Source: Burkholderia sp. Bp9142
GTDB taxonomy: Bacteria > Pseudomonadota > Gammaproteobacteria > Burkholderiales > Burkholderiaceae
Direction of reading: 5' to 3'
DNA length: 64,000 nucleotides
Assembly: GCF_003853415.1 (NCBI RefSeq)
Contig: NZ_QTPP01000004.1
Location: 1 to 64,000, forward strand
The position numbers were made by a program, and so were the translations under genes. Positions 44,144 through 52,708 of the stretch are shown here, one piece after another (positions within the stretch are counted from its first letter, which is position 1; each line of letters begins with the position of its first letter). The notes beneath the pieces are model-generated. The model was not told where the DNA came from and searched no databases. It was given only the letters and a program-made list of their open reading frames with translations.

Positions 44144-45925
44144 TCAGCGCTCACCCGTCATGCGCCGGTACGCGTCGAGCAGCGACGTCTTGTAGACGAC
44201 GCCCGCGAGCGTCGGCTCGGTTTCGCTTTCGATCACCGGCAGCCGTTCGCCCTGGAACGCCATGAAGCGTTCGAGTGCGGTCGCGAGCGGCATGTCGGGC
44301 GTGAGCAGCGGAAACGGCGTATGTGCGTAGTGCGCGGCGGTCTTGTCGGTCGTGTCGCGCTTGTCGAGCAGGTCGGACGTGATGTCCTTCAATGCGACCG
44401 CGCCGCGGAAGCGCCCGGCGTCGTCGGTCACGTACAGATACTTCACCGGATATTCGAGAAACACGCGCGTCATGTCGGCCACGCTCGCGGTGAGCGGCAC
44501 GACCGTCTGCGCGGGCTGGATCAGCTCCCGCATCTGGGTGGTGCGCAGCCGCAGCCGTTCCTGCGCGTCCTGGTGGTGGCGCAGCGTGATCTCGTACATC
44601 GACGTCGTGCCGGTCGCGCGTGCGACGAAATACGCGAACACGCACGACACCAGGAGCGGCAGCACGACCTGGTAGCTCAGTGTCATCTCGAAGATCATCA
44701 GGATCGCCATCAGCGGCGCCTGCGTGGCGCCGGCCATGAACGCGCCCATCCCGACCATCGCATACGCGAAGTACGCGGACGTATGGCCGGGCCACAGCGC
44801 GTTCATCGCGAGCCCGAACAGCGAGCCGAACACGGCGCCGACGAACAGCGTCGGCGTGAACACGCCGCCGACCGCGCCCGAGCCGGCCGTCGCGGCCGTC
44901 GCGATCACCTTGAACACCAGCACCGCGACGAGCGCCTGCCAGGTCCACGGCGAGTGCAGGATGTGGTTCACGACGCTGTAGCCGTTGCCCCATACGTCCG
45001 GAATCCACACCGAGATCACGCCGACCACGAGGCCGCCCAGCGCGAGCCGCACCGGCAGCGGCACGGGCAACCGCTTGAACTGGTTCTTCGACGCATCGAG
45101 CAGGTGCAGGAACTGCGGCGCGAGCACGCCGCACAGCGCACCGAGCACGACGAACAGCAGCACCTCGGGGCCCGTCACGGCCGGGAACACCGGCATCTCG
45201 TACGGCGGCCGGTAGCCGGCGAATTCCCGCATCACGATGTTGGCGACGACGGATGCGACGACCATCGGCCCGAAGCTTTCCATCGCGATCGCGCCGAGCA
45301 CGATTTCGGATACGAAGAACGCGCCGGCGATCGGCGCGTTGTACGCGGACGTAATGCCGGCCGCCGCGCCGCATGCGACGAGCAGGCGCAGGCGCGGCGG
45401 GTCGAAGTGCACGAAGCGGCCGACCAGCGACGCGGCGAGCGCCGCGAGCTGCACCATCGGGCCTTCGCGGCCGATCGAGCCGCCGCTGCCGATCGTCAGC
45501 AGCGACGACACGCTGCGCCACAGGCTCTGGCGCACCGGCACGACGCCATCGCCGAGCGCGACGGCTTCCATGTAGTCGGTCTTGCCGGATTTCCTGTCGC
45601 CGCGCGTCGCGAGCAGCAGCACGCAGCCGGCCAGGAAGCCGCCCGCGGCCGGCATCCAGAAGCGCACGTACCACGGCAGGCTTCTCGCCATCTGCACGAA
45701 GCTGCCGCTGTGCCCGGAGATCAGGTGCTGCATCAGGTCGATGCCTTCGCGGAATGCGATGGTGGCGAAGGCGCCGCCGACGCCGACGATGGCCGACCAG
45801 ATCAGCATCGTATGGGCGTCCGACAGGCGGAACAGCGTCTGGGCGCGAGTGCGCAGCTTCAGCAGGAACGAGAGCACGGCTGAAAGAGGGTGATGAAGAG
45901 GACGAAGGAAAACGACGCGAAGCAT
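44144..45925 (-). CDS. clcB: ClC-family chloride channel/antiporter with CBS domains
   Basis: This 593-residue membrane protein has the ClC anion-pathway motifs GSGGSIGREGP at residues 146-156 (Glu154 as the gating glutamate) and GAAAGITSAYNAPIAG near 195-210. Two C-terminal CBS domains follow (about 465-590; YVTDDAGRFRGAVALKDI, PVIESETEPTLAGVVYK). It probably moves chloride, with or without protons. The ATG at 45925 is used; a TTG at 46000 would overlap the yeiH stop. It is 67 bp after yeiH, in the same direction. Confidence 0.92.
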   Translation of the reverse strand: MLRVVFLRPLHHPLSAVLSFLLKLRTRAQTLFRLSDAHTMLIWSAIVGVGGAFATIAFREGIDLMQHLISGHSGSFVQMARSLPWYVRFWMPAAGGFLAGCVLLLATRGDRKSGKTDYMEAVALGDGVVPVRQSLWRSVSSLLTIGSGGSIGREGPMVQLAALAASLVGRFVHFDPPRLRLLVACGAAAGITSAYNAPIAGAFFVSEIVLGAIAMESFGPMVVASVVANIVMREFAGYRPPYEMPVFPAVTGPEVLLFVVLGALCGVLAPQFLHLLDASKNQFKRLPVPLPVRLALGGLVVGVISVWIPDVWGNGYSVVNHILHSPWTWQALVAVLVFKVIATAATAGSGAVGGVFTPTLFVGAVFGSLFGLAMNALWPGHTSAYFAYAMVGMGAFMAGATQAPLMAILMIFEMTLSYQVVLPLLVSCVFAYFVARATGTTSMYEITLRHHQDAQERLRLRTTQMRELIQPAQTVVPLTASVADMTRVFLEYPVKYLYVTDDAGRFRGAVALKDITSDLLDKRDTTDKTAAHYAHTPFPLLTPDMPLATALERFMAFQGERLPVIESETEPTLAGVVYKTSLLDAYRRMTGER

Positions 45926-45992
45926 AGCACTGCGCCGCGCCCGCGGGACCTTCCCGTCGGGCGCGGCGCGTGTCGCGGCGTGGACGTGCGGC

Positions 45993-47069
45993 TCAGCCAA
46001 GCCAGTGCTGCACCGCCCAGGTGATCCCGTAACCGCCGGCGATCAGCCATACATACAGGATCAGGCCGGTGGTCAGCGCGCGCGGGCCGGCCTCGCGGAT
46101 CTGCGACACGCGGGTCTCGATGCCGAGCGCGGTCATCGCCATCGTCAGCGCGAAGGTGTCGAGCACGTTCAGCGTATGCGTGACGTCGGCGGGCAGCACG
46201 TTCAGCGAATTGACGATCACGAAGCCAAGGAAACCGAGCGCGAACCACGGCACGGCCACCTTGCGCTTGCCGTGCACGCCGTCGGCGGCGGCATTGGCCG
46301 AGCGTGCCGAGCGGGCGAGCCACCAGCCGAGCGCGAGCAGCACCGGCACCAGCAGCATCACGCGGGTCATCTTCACGATGGTCGCGACGTGCGCGACCTC
46401 CGGGCTGATGTCGCTCGCCGCGCCGACCACCTGCGCGACCTCGTGAATCGTGCCGCCGAAGAACAGGCCGAGGCCGGCCGGGTCGAGATTCAGCAGACCG
46501 GCGTGATACGCGAGCGGGTACAGGAACATCGACAGCGTGCCGAACAGCACCACGCTGCCCACGGCCATTGCGCTCTGGTGCGGCTTCGACTGCAGCGTCG
46601 ACTCGAACGCGAGCACGGCGGCCGCGCCGCAGATCGCGCTGCCGGCGGCGGTCAGCAGTGCCGCATCGCGATCGAGCTTCATCACCTTCATGCCGACCCA
46701 GGTGCCGATCGCGAGCGTGCTGATCACGACCAGCACCGATACCGTCAGGCCCGGCAGGCCGACCTGCGCGATTTCCTGCAGGCTCACGCGCAGGCCGAAG
46801 AACGCGACCGCGATGCGCAGCAGCTTGCGCGCGGAGAAGTTGACGCCGGCCGCCCAGCTCGCGGGCATGCCGTCGCGCAGCGCGTTGCCGTACAGCGCGC
46901 CCGCGACGATGCCGACGATCAGCGGCGACAGGCCGAGCCCGGCGATCGCCGGCAGTTGCGACAGGCTCGTGACGGCGGCGGCGAACAGCGCGACGAACAG
47001 CACGCCGTTCAATTGGCCGCGCATCGACGGCGCGGCGTGGCTGAGAGGGGGAGTCGGGGCAGTGGACAT
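45993..47069 (-). CDS. yeiH: Putative sulfate exporter family protein, YeiH type
   Basis: This 358-residue membrane protein has about ten helices and belongs to the UPF0324/YeiH family, annotated as putative sulfate exporters. Family segments are LGLSPLIVGIVAGALYGNAL, CGAAAVLAFESTLQSK and FFGGTIHEVAQVVGAASDI. It starts at ATG 47069 and is divergent from a LysR regulator at 47181, matching the yeiH-yeiE arrangement seen in enterobacteria. Substrate is inferred from the family name only. Confidence 0.92.
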   Translation of the reverse strand: MSTAPTPPLSHAAPSMRGQLNGVLFVALFAAAVTSLSQLPAIAGLGLSPLIVGIVAGALYGNALRDGMPASWAAGVNFSARKLLRIAVAFFGLRVSLQEIAQVGLPGLTVSVLVVISTLAIGTWVGMKVMKLDRDAALLTAAGSAICGAAAVLAFESTLQSKPHQSAMAVGSVVLFGTLSMFLYPLAYHAGLLNLDPAGLGLFFGGTIHEVAQVVGAASDISPEVAHVATIVKMTRVMLLVPVLLALGWWLARSARSANAAADGVHGKRKVAVPWFALGFLGFVIVNSLNVLPADVTHTLNVLDTFALTMAMTALGIETRVSQIREAGPRALTTGLILYVWLIAGGYGITWAVQHWLG

Positions 47070-47117
47070 GGGGCACCGTGATGAAGCAGGTTGCGATGCC
47101 TTAATCCTAATTTGGTT

Positions 47118-47127
47118 ATATCGATAT
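47118..47127. promoter_or_regulatory. ATATCGATAT palindrome in the yeiH/LysR spacer
   Basis: A perfect 10-bp palindrome lies in an AT-rich 111-bp spacer between the divergent genes. It is a candidate LysR binding site for both promoters. Confidence 0.5.
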
Positions 47128-47180
47128 GAAAAATTGTGATTTGTGACGTAAACTATCCGGAAAGCCGATAATTCAACCCC

Positions 47181-48074
47181 ATGACCCCGGATCAACTGAT
47201 AACGTTCGCGGCCGTCGCCGAACATCTGAACATCAGCCACGCTGCCGTGGCGCTGCATCTGTCGCAGCCGGCCGTGTCGGGCCAGCTGCGCCTGCTGCAG
47301 GACGAATTCGGCGAGCCGCTGTACCAGCGTGACGGCCGCGGCATCCGCCTGACGCCGGTCGGCGAACAGCTCGCGCAGTACGCGAACGCGCAGCGCGACA
47401 CGTTCGCGCAGGCGCGCGCGTTTCGCGACGCGGTGCGCGGGCTCGACGCCGGCACGCTGCGGATCGGCGCGAGCACGACGCCGGCAAGCTACCTGCTGCC
47501 GTACCTGATCGCGGCGTTCCAGCCGCGCGCGCCGCGGGTGGCGATCCAGACGATGAGCGGCAATACGGCCGACGTGGTCGCCGCGCTGGCGTCGCTCGAC
47601 ATCGCGATGATCGAGGGGCCGCCCGGCGAGGCGCTGCCGCCCGGCACCGCGGTGCATGCGTGGCACGAGGACGAGATCATCGCGGTCGTGCCGGCCGGAC
47701 ATCCGCTCGCCGCGCCCGGCTATGACGCCGGCGTGACGCTCGACGCACTCGCCGCGCATCCGCTCGTGCTGCGCGAGGCGGGCTCCGGCGTGCGGCAGCT
47801 CGTCGAACGCGCGTTCGCGCACGGCGGCGCGCCGATGCGCGTCGCGTTCGAGATCGCGGGCGTCGAGGCCGTGAAGGAGGCCGTGCGCGCAGGGATGGGC
47901 GTCGGGTTCGTGTCCGCGATGTCGTTGCGCCACGAGGATGCGGCGCTCGTGCCGCGCTCGCTGGCGCCCGCGCCGCTCACGCGCCATTTCTCGATCCTGG
48001 TGCCGCACGGCGCCGCGCCGTCGCGCGTGGCCGCGCAGTTTCTCGACCTGAGCCTCACGCACCACGCCGGATAA
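47181..48074 (+). CDS. LysR-family regulator, YeiE-like
   Basis: This 297-residue regulator begins MTPDQLITFAAVAEHLNISH, with the winged helix-turn-helix over residues 1-62 (HAAVALHLSQPAVSGQLRLL). The C-terminal effector domain has TLRIGASTTPASYLLPYL and GSGVRQLVERAF. It is divergent from yeiH and so probably controls it. The sequence follows the CysB/YeiE side of the LysR family in general layout. It sits upstream of the kgu cluster, in the same direction, but a separate operator precedes kguE. Confidence 0.9.
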   Translation: MTPDQLITFAAVAEHLNISHAAVALHLSQPAVSGQLRLLQDEFGEPLYQRDGRGIRLTPVGEQLAQYANAQRDTFAQARAFRDAVRGLDAGTLRIGASTTPASYLLPYLIAAFQPRAPRVAIQTMSGNTADVVAALASLDIAMIEGPPGEALPPGTAVHAWHEDEIIAVVPAGHPLAAPGYDAGVTLDALAAHPLVLREAGSGVRQLVERAFAHGGAPMRVAFEIAGVEAVKEAVRAGMGVGFVSAMSLRHEDAALVPRSLAPAPLTRHFSILVPHGAAPSRVAAQFLDLSLTHHAG

Positions 48075-48200
48075 GCGGCGCAAGCCGCTGCGGGAGCGCG
48101 CCGGATGCACGTGCACGGGCGCGTATTCACGCGGCGACCGGCCTTAGGGATTTCCTCTATGGCGGGCACAAGGCGCGAAGCGCACCATCCGTCTCAAGTA

Positions 48201-48218
48201 AATGGAACCGGTTCCATT
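48201..48218. promoter_or_regulatory. PtxS-type operator upstream of kguE
   Basis: AATGGAACCGGTTCCATT is a perfect 18-bp palindrome. Its core TGGAACCGGTTCCA closely resembles the PtxS operator of Pseudomonas, TGAAACCGGTTTCA. It sits 19 bp ahead of the kguE ATG, so it would block transcription or ribosome access until 2-ketogluconate is present. Confidence 0.85.
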
Positions 48219-48236
48219 CCGGTAAAAAGGGCAGAC

Positions 48237-49001
48237 ATGGCAGACATCGTGATCGTGGCGAGCGCATTCGGGATGGACCGCGTGCGCCAGGAGGGCCACC
48301 GCGCATTCATCGCGACCGCGGCGGCGTCCGGCGCGACCGGCTTCGAGGTGCGGCGCGAGCTGTTCGCATCGGAAGAAGACGCGGCGCCCGGCGCGTTGGC
48401 CGAGCTCGGCACGGCACTCGCCGCGCACGGGCTGTGGTCGGTCTATTCGACGCCGGCCACGTTGTACACGGAAGCAGGCGCGCTCGACGCCGATGCGCTG
48501 CGCGACACGCTCGCGCAAGCCGACGCGCTTGGCGCGCGCTTCGTCAAGTTCCAGCTCGGCGGTTTTGCCGGCGACGCGCATGCGGCCGAGATCGTCGCGC
48601 TGTCGCGCGGCGCGCGTGCCCGCGTGGTGGTCGAGAACGGCCAGTTGGCGGTGGGCGGCGCGCTCGCGCAGTTCCGCGGGCTGTTCGATGCGCTGACCGA
48701 GGCGGGCATGCCGGATGCGCTCGGCATGACGTTCGACATCGGCAACTGGCAGTGGCCGGGCGAAGCGCCGCTCGCGTGCGCGCACGCACTCGCGCCGCAC
48801 GTGGAATACATTCATTGCAAGGCAGTCGAGGGCGAGGGCGCGCGCCGTTTCGCGGTGGCGCCGGCGCCGGGCGATCTGCTCGTCACGGACGTGCTCGCGG
48901 CCCTGCCGCAAGCGGCGCCGCGCGGCATCGAGTTTCCGTTCGATGCGGCCGATCCGGCGGGCGATGCCGGCCGGCGCGTCGCGTGGCTCGCCGCCGCGTG
49001 A
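48237..49001 (+). CDS. kguE: TIM-barrel sugar epimerase-like protein, KguE
   Basis: This 254-residue protein has the xylose isomerase-like TIM-barrel fold of KguE. Segments seen are MADIVIVASAFGMDRVRQEG, ARVVVENGQL and MTFDIGNWQWPGEAPLACAH, where the metal-binding acidic residues and His of the fold would sit. KguE is the first gene of the Pseudomonas 2-ketogluconate operon and is thought to be an epimerase. The ATG at 48237 follows the operator. kguK starts 28 bp after its stop. Confidence 0.85.
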   Translation: MADIVIVASAFGMDRVRQEGHRAFIATAAASGATGFEVRRELFASEEDAAPGALAELGTALAAHGLWSVYSTPATLYTEAGALDADALRDTLAQADALGARFVKFQLGGFAGDAHAAEIVALSRGARARVVVENGQLAVGGALAQFRGLFDALTEAGMPDALGMTFDIGNWQWPGEAPLACAHALAPHVEYIHCKAVEGEGARRFAVAPAPGDLLVTDVLAALPQAAPRGIEFPFDAADPAGDAGRRVAWLAAA

Positions 49002-49029
49002 CGCCGGAAGGATACGGAGGAGTTCATTC

Positions 49030-50022
49030 ATGAAAGCAGCACTCGATGTCGTGACCTACGGCGAAGCGATGGCGATGTTCGTTGCCGCCGAGCCCGGCCA
49101 CCTCGCGCACGCCGCGCAATTCACGAAACGGATCGCGGGCGCGGACCTGAACGTCGCGATCGGCCTGTCGCGGCTCGGCTTCCGGGTCGGCTGGATGAGC
49201 CGGGTCGGCCGCGATTCGTTCGGCGGCTACGTGCTCGACACGCTTGCGCGCGAAGGCATCGACGCGTCGTGCGTGACCGTCGATCCGCGTTACCCGACCG
49301 GCTTCCAGCTGAAGTCGCGCAACGACGACGGCAGCGACCCGACCGTCGAATATTTCCGCAAGGGCTCGGCCGCGAGCCACCTGTCGTGCGACGACTACGT
49401 GGCCGACTACGTGCTCGGCGCGCGGCACCTGCACCTGACGGGGGTCGCGCCGGCGATCTCCGCGACGTCGTGCGAACTCGCGTTCCGGCTGGCGCGCGAG
49501 ATGCGCGCGGCCGGCAAGACGATCTCGTTCGACCCGAACCTGCGCCCGACGCTGTGGCCGTCCGCCGACGTGATGGCGAAGACGCTGAATGCGCTGGCGA
49601 CGCTCGCCGACTGGGTGCTGCCGGGTCTCGCCGAAGGGCGGCAGCTTACCGGGCATGACACGCCGGCCGACATCGCGGGCTTCTACCTGGCACAAGGCGC
49701 GCGCGGCGTGGTGATCAAGCTGGGCGCCGAAGGCGCGTATTTCCGCACGGCCGACGGCCGCGAGGGCACCGTCGCGGGCGAGCGCGTCGCGAACGTGGTC
49801 GACACGGTCGGCGCCGGCGACGGCTTCGCGGTCGGCGTGGTCAGCGCGCTGCTGGAAGGCCGGTCCGTCGAGCAGGCGGTCGCGCGCGGCAACCGTATCG
49901 GGGCGCTCGCGATCCAGGTGATCGGCGATTCGGAAGGCCTGCCGACCCGTGCGGCACTCGATCAGCTCGAAAACGTCAGCAATCGCACCGATCGCTTAGA
50001 GGAAAGCGTCACCGCGCAATGA
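49030..50022 (+). CDS. kguK: 2-ketogluconate kinase, PfkB family
   Basis: This 330-residue ribokinase-fold enzyme phosphorylates 2-ketogluconate to 2-keto-6-phosphogluconate. It has VVTYGEAMAMFVAAEPGHL at the N-terminus, GADLNVAIGLSRLGFRVGW near 36-54, SFDPNLRPTLWP and the PfkB signature DTVGAGDGFAVG near 258-269 with catalytic Asp. GGAGGAGTTCATTC precedes the ATG. Context (kguE before, kguT and kguD after) points to 2-ketogluconate over KDG, although the sequence alone would allow either. Confidence 0.88.
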   Translation: MKAALDVVTYGEAMAMFVAAEPGHLAHAAQFTKRIAGADLNVAIGLSRLGFRVGWMSRVGRDSFGGYVLDTLAREGIDASCVTVDPRYPTGFQLKSRNDDGSDPTVEYFRKGSAASHLSCDDYVADYVLGARHLHLTGVAPAISATSCELAFRLAREMRAAGKTISFDPNLRPTLWPSADVMAKTLNALATLADWVLPGLAEGRQLTGHDTPADIAGFYLAQGARGVVIKLGAEGAYFRTADGREGTVAGERVANVVDTVGAGDGFAVGVVSALLEGRSVEQAVARGNRIGALAIQVIGDSEGLPTRAALDQLENVSNRTDRLEESVTAQ

Positions 50023-50134
50023 GAGGCCGGACACGGCACAATCCGCGGACCCATTTCGTGCTTCGCGCACGGTTTTGCATGAGGCCGGACGGCGCAACGA
50101 TTCGTCGATGCCGGTCTACCAAGGAGACACTTTG

Positions 50135-51415
50135 ATGGCAGCCAATCTCGCAGCACGACGCTGGTGGACGATCATGCCGATCGTGTTCATCACCTACAGC
50201 CTCGCCTACCTCGACCGCGCGAACTACGGGTTCGCGGCCGCGGCCGGCATCAACCAGGACCTCGGGATCAGCAAGGGCCTGTCGTCGCTGATCGGCGCGC
50301 TGTTCTTCCTCGGCTATTTCTTCTTCCAGATTCCGGGCGCGATCTATGCGGAGCGCCGCAGCGTCAAGAAGCTCGTGTTCGCCAGCCTCGTGCTGTGGGG
50401 CGCCTGCGCGGCGCTCACGGGCGTGGTCGCCAACATCCCGTCGCTGATGGTGATCCGCTTCATGCTCGGCGTGGTCGAAGCGGCCGTGATGCCGGCGATG
50501 CTGATCTACATCAGCAACTGGTTCACGAAGAACGAGCGCTCACGCGCGAACACGTTCCTGATCCTCGGCAACCCGGTCACCGTGCTGTGGATGTCGATCG
50601 TGTCGGGCTATCTGGTCCACGAGTTCGGCTGGCGCCACATGTTCATCGCCGAAGGCGTGCCGGCCATCATCTGGGCCGTGTGCTGGTGGTTCCTCGTGCA
50701 GGACAAGCCGGCCGATTCGCCGTGGCTCACCGCGCAGGAAAAGCGCGACCTCGACGCCGCGCTCGCGGCCGAACAGGCGGCGATCAAGCCCGTGCGCAAC
50801 TACGGCGAGGCGTTCCGCTCGCCGGCCGTGATCAAGCTGTGCGCGCAGTACTTCTGCTGGAGCATCGGCGTGTACGGCTTCGTGCTGTGGCTGCCGTCGA
50901 TCGTCAAGAACGGTTCCGAGCTCGGGATGGTCGCGACCGGCTGGCTGTCGGCGCTGCCGTATCTCGCGGCGACGATCGCGATGCTCGCCGCGTCGTGGGC
51001 GTCCGACAAGGTCGGCTCGCGCCGCGGCTTCGTGTGGCCGTTCCTGCTGGTCGGCGCGGCCGCGTTCGCCGCATCGTATGCGCTCGGCTCGTCGCACTTC
51101 TGGATCTCGTATGCGCTGCTCGTCGTCGCGGGCGCCGCGATGTACGCACCGTACGGCCCGTTCTTCGCGATCGTCCCGGAATTGCTGCCGAAGAACGTCG
51201 CCGGCGGCGCGATGGCGCTGATCAACAGCATGGGCGCGCTCGGCTCGTTCGTCGGCTCGTATTTCGTCGGCTACCTGAACGGGGCGACCGGGTCGCCCGT
51301 CGCGTCGTATGCGTTCATGAGCGCCGCGCTCGTCGCCGCGGTGATCCTCACGCTGTCCGTCAAACCCCAGGCGCGCGATGCGCACTCGCTCGCGGCGCCG
51401 CTGCAAGGAAAATGA
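50135..51415 (+). CDS. kguT: MFS transporter, probably 2-ketogluconate permease
   Basis: This 426-residue 12-helix transporter belongs to the anion:cation symporter branch of the major facilitator superfamily. The motif LDRANYGFAAA after helix 1 and RFMLGVVEAAVMPAMLIYIS in helix 4 are typical of that branch (glucarate, galactonate, ketogluconate). AAGGAG lies 8 nt before the ATG at 50135. It is 112 bp after kguK and just before kguD. The kgu context gives the substrate. Confidence 0.88.
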   Translation: MAANLAARRWWTIMPIVFITYSLAYLDRANYGFAAAAGINQDLGISKGLSSLIGALFFLGYFFFQIPGAIYAERRSVKKLVFASLVLWGACAALTGVVANIPSLMVIRFMLGVVEAAVMPAMLIYISNWFTKNERSRANTFLILGNPVTVLWMSIVSGYLVHEFGWRHMFIAEGVPAIIWAVCWWFLVQDKPADSPWLTAQEKRDLDAALAAEQAAIKPVRNYGEAFRSPAVIKLCAQYFCWSIGVYGFVLWLPSIVKNGSELGMVATGWLSALPYLAATIAMLAASWASDKVGSRRGFVWPFLLVGAAAFAASYALGSSHFWISYALLVVAGAAMYAPYGPFFAIVPELLPKNVAGGAMALINSMGALGSFVGSYFVGYLNGATGSPVASYAFMSAALVAAVILTLSVKPQARDAHSLAAPLQGK

Positions 51416-51420
51416 GAACG

Positions 51421-52386
51421 ATGAAGCCTCGTATCGTCGCGTACAAGCCGCTGCCCGATGACGTCCTCGCGTACCTGCGCGAGCATGCGGACGTCGTGCA
51501 GGCCGACGGCGCCGACGCGCTCGCCGATGCCCTCGGCGACGCCCATGGCGCGATCGGCGCGAGCCTGAAGGTCGCGCCGCGGATGCTCGATCGCGCGCCG
51601 CGGCTGAAGGCCTGGTCGACGATCTCGGTCGGCTACGACAACTTCGACGTCGCGGACTTCACGCGGCGCGGGATCGTGCTCGCGCATACGCCCGACGTGC
51701 TGACCGAATCGACCGCCGACACCGTGTTCTCGCTGATCCTTGCGTCCGCGCGGCGCGTGGTCGAGCTGGCGGAGTGGGTGAAGGCCGGCCACTGGCATCG
51801 CAGCATCGGCCCCGATCTGTACGGCACCGACGTGCAGGGCAAGACGCTCGGCATCGTCGGGCTCGGGCGGATCGGCGGCGCGGTCGCGCGCCGCGCGGCG
51901 CTCGGTTTCCGGATGCAGGTGCTGTACACGAACCGCTCCGCGCATGCCGAAGCCGAGAGGCAGTACGGCGCGCGCCGCGTGACGCTCGACGAGCTGCTCG
52001 CGCAGTCGGATTTCGTGTGCCTGCAGGTGCCGCTGTCGCCGCAAACGCATCACCTGATCGGCGCGGCCGAATTCGCGAAGATGAAGCGCGGCGCGATCCT
52101 GATCAACGCATCGCGCGGGCCGGTGGTCGACGAGGCCGCGCTGATCGACGCGCTGCGCGCGGGCACGATCCGCGGCGCGGGGCTCGACGTGTTCGAGCAG
52201 GAGCCGTTGCCGGCGGATTCGGCGCTGCTGCGGATGAACAACGTTGTCGCGCTGCCGCATATCGGCTCGGCGACGCACGAGACGCGCCATGCGATGGCGC
52301 GCTGCGCCGCGGAAAACCTGGTCGGCGCGCTGGCCGGCACGCTGCGCACGAACCTCGTCAACCCCGACGCGCTTGCGCGCGCCTGA
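51421..52386 (+). CDS. kguD: 2-keto-6-phosphogluconate/2-ketoacid reductase, KguD
   Basis: This 321-residue D-2-hydroxyacid dehydrogenase reduces the phosphorylated ketogluconate to 6-phosphogluconate. The NAD(P) motif is GLGRIGGAVA at 147-156. The active-site Arg lies in NASRGPVVDE, the Glu in FEQEPLP and the His in LPHIGSATHETR. It starts at ATG 51421; an upstream ATG overlaps the kguT stop (ATGA at 51412) and would add three residues. It completes the kguEKTD set. GhrB-type 2-ketogluconate reductase is an alternative reading. Confidence 0.88.
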   Translation: MKPRIVAYKPLPDDVLAYLREHADVVQADGADALADALGDAHGAIGASLKVAPRMLDRAPRLKAWSTISVGYDNFDVADFTRRGIVLAHTPDVLTESTADTVFSLILASARRVVELAEWVKAGHWHRSIGPDLYGTDVQGKTLGIVGLGRIGGAVARRAALGFRMQVLYTNRSAHAEAERQYGARRVTLDELLAQSDFVCLQVPLSPQTHHLIGAAEFAKMKRGAILINASRGPVVDEAALIDALRAGTIRGAGLDVFEQEPLPADSALLRMNNVVALPHIGSATHETRHAMARCAAENLVGALAGTLRTNLVNPDALARA

Positions 52387-52436
52387 GGGGCGACGGCCGG
52401 CCGGCGGGGCTGCCGGCGCCGTTAGAGTCGATGGTC

Positions 52437-52466
52437 TTGGTGCGGGAGGGCAGGCTGCGTTATGAT
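52437..52466 (+). promoter_or_regulatory. Possible promoter of ptxS
   Basis: TTGGTG (52437-52442) and TATGAT (52461-52466) are spaced 18 bp, in the 322-bp region before ptxS. This resembles a sigma-70 promoter. No PtxS palindrome was seen in this spacer. Confidence 0.45.
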
Positions 52467-52708
52467 CGCCCGCTCGTCGCATCGACGACCCGGCCACGCG
52501 GCCGGCGGCGTCCGGCGGCGGGCATCCGTGCCAGGTCCGGTGCGGCCGATCGCCGTCCGTTTCAGGTGACCGGGGCGGGCGCGAACGCGCCGGTTTCGGT
52601 CGACCGCGAAGCATGGGGGCAGCGGCGTCCGCCCGGTGGCTTTCGTATCCAACAACAAAGGTCCGTCCGCATACGAAGCGGCGCGGATCGTACGTCGCGA
52701 GGCACGAC

